A DNA stretch of 64,000 bases, taken from Myxococcales bacterium. GTDB taxonomy: Bacteria; Myxococcota_A; SURF-8. Below, piece after piece: positions 62,275 to 64,000 of the stretch (within the stretch, counting starts at the first letter, position 1; every line of letters begins with the position of its first letter). The position numbers and the translations under genes were made by a program. The notes under the pieces are model-generated. The model made no database searches. It was given only the letters and a program-made list of their open reading frames with translations, and had not been told where the DNA came from. The stretch covers positions 62,001-126,000 of the forward strand of contig QZKR01000031.1 in the NCBI GenBank assembly GCA_003598065.1, in the 5' to 3' direction.

Positions 62275-62390
62275 GGACCGTCCCTTTTCTGAGGTGAAAA
62301 GTATCCCGTATCTGTTTGGATTGACTGCGAGGGGTGAGGCTGCCACGCGCCTGCATGGGGGGATTATAGTGAATCGATTTCCGAATGCAA
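62275..62390 (-). promoter_or_regulatory. pyrG promoter with C-run at the start site, and leader
   Basis: On the minus strand TTGCAT (62390-62385) and a perfect TATAAT (62368-62363) are 16 bases apart. Transcription should begin about seven bases after the -10, at the end of a run of six C directly after TATAAT. The leader before the start codon is about 80 bases. Pyrimidine genes in other bacteria use C- or G-runs at the start site for nucleotide sensing; here that is only an inference. Confidence 0.7.
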
Positions 62391-62532
62391 CCGGTTTTTC
62401 TCAGAACTGCAAATTATGGTCCAGCACATCCGGAGAAAAGCGACAAACACGTTAAATATCTATGAATTTTGGCGTTGCAAGATCGGGCGACTTCGGGGCC
62501 GATGCCAGGCCGGGGGCGTGGGGTTGTCAGGA

Positions 62533-62562
62533 TCTGCAACTCGGAGGGTCTGCAACTCGGAG
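62533..62562. repeat. Short tandem repeat between pyrG and the tRNA operon
   Basis: TCTGCAACTCGGAG occurs at 62533-62546 and 62549-62562, a 16-base period. The region 62400-62580 otherwise holds no gene or recognised signal. Confidence 0.8.
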
Positions 62563-62581
62563 AAAAACGCCTGGTCGGCTG

Positions 62582-62620
62582 AAAAAAACAAAAAGGGTCG
62601 CGACGAGCGCAACCCTTTTA
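62582..62620 (-). terminator. Terminator of the tRNA-Gln/tRNA-Glu operon
   Basis: On the minus strand AAGGGTTGCG pairs with CGCGACCCTT (one G-T pair) and is followed by TTTGTTTTTTT, six bases past the tRNA-Glu 3' end. Confidence 0.88.
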
Positions 62621-62625
62621 TTTTT

Positions 62626-62700
62626 TGGCGACCCCAGCGGGAATTGAACCCGCGTTACCAACTTGAGAGGCTGGCGTCCTAACCCCTAGACGATGGGGTC
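62626..62700 (-). tRNA. tRNA-Glu (CUC)
   Basis: 75 nt including encoded CCA. Acceptor GACCCCA/TGGGGTC, discriminator G, D-arm TCGTCTAGG typical of tRNA-Glu, anticodon loop CTCTCAA with CTC, and a T-arm with GTTCAAT. Eleven bases downstream of tRNA-Gln on the same strand. Confidence 0.97.
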
Positions 62701-62711
62701 GCATGATCGCG

Positions 62712-62785
62712 TGGTTCGGGGACTAGGAGTCGAACCTAGATTGACGGGGCCAGAACCCGTTGTCCTGCCATTAGACGATCCCCGA
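62712..62785 (-). tRNA. tRNA-Gln (CUG)
   Basis: 74 nt including encoded CCA. Acceptor TCGGGGA/TCCCCGA, discriminator A, D-arm TCGTCTAATGG, anticodon stem ACGGG/CCCGT with loop TTCTGGC (CTG), T-arm GTTCGAC. The U1-A72 pair is typical of tRNA-Gln. It begins one base after the stop codon of the upstream protein gene. Confidence 0.97.
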
Positions 62786-62786
62786 A

Positions 62787-63140
62787 TTAACGTCCCGCCT
62801 CGCGCGGCTGTTCGTAGCAGAAGACGTACACCTGATTGCGAATCAGGCTCATGTTCGCGCCCGCCCAGCGGCCTTTCCCTTCCAGATTGCTGAAGTGCAT
62901 GGACCGCACGTTGGGCAGCGCGATCGTCGTCGTCCGCTCCACGCCCTTCGGGTAGGCCTTCTTGTAAAACCGCTTCGCCTCGTCCCAGGAGTGAGTGAGC
63001 TTGAAACGGTTGGCCTCGACCCGCTTGGCGCTGCCGGGGACTTTGAACCCCAGGCAGGACTCCTCGGCGTAAGCCGCCGGCGCAAAGACGATCATCGTTA
63101 AGATGCTTAAAAGAACGATTGCCGTTTGGATCGCGCGCAT
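62787..63140 (-). CDS. Small secreted protein co-transcribed with two tRNAs
   Basis: The product has 117 residues and the family is unknown. The signal peptide (VLLSILTMIVFAPAAYA, cleavage near residue 25) points to the periplasm. The mature part is short and basic, with two Cys (near residues 29 and 108) that could form one disulfide, and a FKLTHSWDEAKRFYKKAYPKG helix. One base separates its stop codon from tRNA-Gln, and all three genes share the promoter at 63168-63196 and the terminator at 62582. RNA processing must cut the mRNA at the tRNA 5' end. A start at 63140 gives the signal peptide; ribosome site GGAGGATATGG is good. Confidence 0.8.
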   Translation of the reverse strand: MRAIQTAIVLLSILTMIVFAPAAYAEESCLGFKVPGSAKRVEANRFKLTHSWDEAKRFYKKAYPKGVERTTTIALPNVRSMHFSNLEGKGRWAGANMSLIRNQVYVFCYEQPREAGR

Positions 63141-63167
63141 GCGCCATATCCTCCGATGCGAGGCGAG

Positions 63168-63196
63168 AAACTAGCCGAAGCAGGGGCCGTTGTCAA
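63168..63196 (-). promoter_or_regulatory. Promoter of the small secreted protein / tRNA operon
   Basis: On the minus strand TTGACA (63196-63191, perfect) and TAGTTT (63173-63168) are 17 bases apart, about 28 bases before the start codon. Confidence 0.6.
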
Positions 63197-63289
63197 GGAA
63201 TTTCCGAGATCGGCGCGGAGGCGCGCACATTGCACGACGGCTCGCCAGCGCAAGCTGCGCCGCGCCTTTCGACGACGCGCAGAATTTTC

Positions 63290-63316
63290 TTGACGAACGG
63301 CTGAGAGTAATATAAT
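63290..63316 (+). promoter_or_regulatory. Promoter of the GntR-family gene
   Basis: TTGACG (63290-63295) and a perfect TATAAT (63311-63316) are only 15 bases apart. GAGT-N10-ACTC (63304-63321) flanks the -10 element and could be an autoregulatory operator; that part is speculative. Confidence 0.5.
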
Positions 63317-63370
63317 CCACTCAATGTACACCTGCGTTCTACAGCAAACACGCCGCCAATGGAGGAGCGC

Positions 63371-63769
63371 ATGTCCGCGTTTCAGGTCGATACCGCTTCG
63401 AAGCTGCCCATCGTGCATCAGGTGGCCCGCGCCCTGCGCCTGCAAATTTCGCGCGGTCGGCTCAGGGTGGGCGACTACCTCCCCTCGGTGCGCGAGATGG
63501 GCAACGAACTCGGCATCAATTTCAACACGGTGGCCAAGGCGTATCGGCTCCTCGAACGGCAGGGACTGGTGGAAATCCGCCACGGCCTCGGGGCTCGGAT
63601 CGTCGCGGAGCAGATTCAGGAAGGCGGCAACAAGCAGAATTTGCTTGGCGAATTGGAAACCGTCATCTGCAACCTGACGCTTACCGGTGCAAGCCAGGAG
63701 GAAGTCGTCGATTTCTTCGCCGAAGCCATCGGCCTCCATTACGGCGAGGGCGGAAAGACAGAATCCTAA
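63371..63769 (+). CDS. GntR-family regulator, short YtrA-like
   Basis: The product has 132 residues. GGAGGAGCGC precedes ATG 63371. The N-terminal winged helix (LPIVHQVARALRLQISRGRLRVGDYLPSVREMGNELGINFNTVAKAYRLLERQGLVEIRHGLGARI) is a textbook GntR DNA-binding domain. The remaining about 55 residues are too short for a FadR or HutC effector domain and fit the YtrA subfamily, which usually controls ABC transporter genes next to it. No transporter is visible in the last 230 bases, so the target lies elsewhere. An operator-like dyad overlaps its own promoter. Confidence 0.9.
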   Translation: MSAFQVDTASKLPIVHQVARALRLQISRGRLRVGDYLPSVREMGNELGINFNTVAKAYRLLERQGLVEIRHGLGARIVAEQIQEGGNKQNLLGELETVICNLTLTGASQEEVVDFFAEAIGLHYGEGGKTES

Positions 63770-63810
63770 CCCTACCCTTCTTTCCCCTATTCACGACCTG
63801 CAACCCATAA

Positions 63811-63838
63811 AACAAACAAGGGGCTCAAAAGCCCCTTG
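63811..63838 (-). terminator. Terminator, mainly for the gene entering from the right edge
   Basis: A nine-bp stem (CAAGGGGCT at 63817-63825, AGCCCCTTG at 63830-63838) with a CAAA loop is followed on the minus strand by TTTGTTTTAT. It can also stop plus-strand transcription after the GntR gene. Confidence 0.8.
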
Positions 63839-63874
63839 TCCGTTGACATGTCGTCCAGGCCTAAAACGGGCCGA

Positions 63875-64000
63875 TCAACCTTTCTTCAAGGTCGATTTGT
63901 GCTGACGGAACATCGTCTTGGCGTCGCGACGGAAATCCTCGCTGAGCCGCTGCAACTGCGCCACAAGAACATCCATCGCCGGATCGTTCTTCCCTGAAAG
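63875..64000 (-). CDS. 3' end of an unidentified gene (truncated by the window edge)
   Basis: The last 41 codons of a minus-strand frame run from the window edge to a TGA at 63875-63877, just before a terminator. The visible residues (DVLVAQLQRLSEDFRRDAKTM, then MFRQHKSTLKKG) form a charged amphipathic helix with a basic end. Too short to name; the 5' part lies outside the window. The coding assignment rests on the correctly placed terminator and composition. Confidence 0.55.
   Translation of the reverse strand, partial: LSGKNDPAMDVLVAQLQRLSEDFRRDAKTMFRQHKSTLKKG

Noticed and set aside
60727-62292. A 521-codon plus-strand frame opposite pyrG
   Set aside because: Antisense shadow of a certain CTP synthase gene.

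Overview
This is one contiguous bacterial chromosome segment, GC-rich by eye, with genes on both strands, tight operons and Gram-negative cell-envelope genes. No rRNA, CRISPR array, insertion sequence, integrase or phage gene is visible. Several features suggest a Myxococcota-like or other deltaproteobacteria-type lineage. At least five lipoproteins or secreted proteins carry acidic linkers built on Asp-Gly-Asp. Several of them also carry a small four-cysteine module. One 1194-residue secreted protein ends in a Cys / hydrophobic helix / Arg-Lys tail resembling MYXO-CTERM. An FHA-TPR protein and a ferredoxin-fused 2-oxoacid oxidoreductase fit the same picture. The lineage is an inference; no rRNA is present to settle it.

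Layout. 1-4000: a tRNA with CAU anticodon and its terminator, then two divergent lipoprotein genes. 4000-8400: deoxynucleoside kinase, a membrane FHA-TPR protein and an arylsulfotransferase-like lipoprotein. 8400-14100: rpsT, a small outer-membrane barrel, then a four-gene operon (tetR, sphingosine-phosphate-lyase-like PLP enzyme, VTT/DedA membrane protein, PIG-L deacetylase) divergent from a START/SRPBCC protein; all four structural genes suggest lipid metabolism. 14100-25850: a barrel and a C45-like amidohydrolase lipoprotein, creatininase family protein, a small beta-carbonic-anhydrase-like protein, Cys-rich lipoprotein, M3 peptidase, barrel, thioredoxin-fold membrane protein and another lipoprotein. 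25880-28770: the rpsB-tsf-pyrH operon with its own terminator and no frr.

29000-41650: a large beta-helix (pectate-lyase-like) surface protein, mtnA, yedF and selD, a 1040-residue lipoprotein and an RND/MMPL transporter. 41650-44240: acs with a long structured leader. 44245-52690: a nucleotidyltransferase-like protein, a TPM-domain protein, LemA, an aldehyde dehydrogenase and a GAF protein; then a P-loop ATPase, a three-subunit 2-oxoacid:ferredoxin oxidoreductase and a nitroreductase. 52740-59660: trypsin-like lipoprotein, outer-membrane barrel, a VWA/MoxR pair split by a palindrome-rich element flanked by imperfect direct repeats, and a split transketolase operon. 59900-64000: CxxCH lipoprotein, pyrG with a strong promoter, a small secreted protein co-transcribed with tRNA-Gln and tRNA-Glu, a GntR regulator and the 3' end of an unidentified gene.

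Together the genes describe a heterotroph with a heavily decorated outer surface. It has ferredoxin-linked oxidation of 2-oxoacids, acetate activation, methionine salvage and selenophosphate synthesis. The strongest candidates for something undescribed are the lipid operon (9666-14109), the shared surface-lipoprotein architecture, and the element between moxR and the VWA gene.
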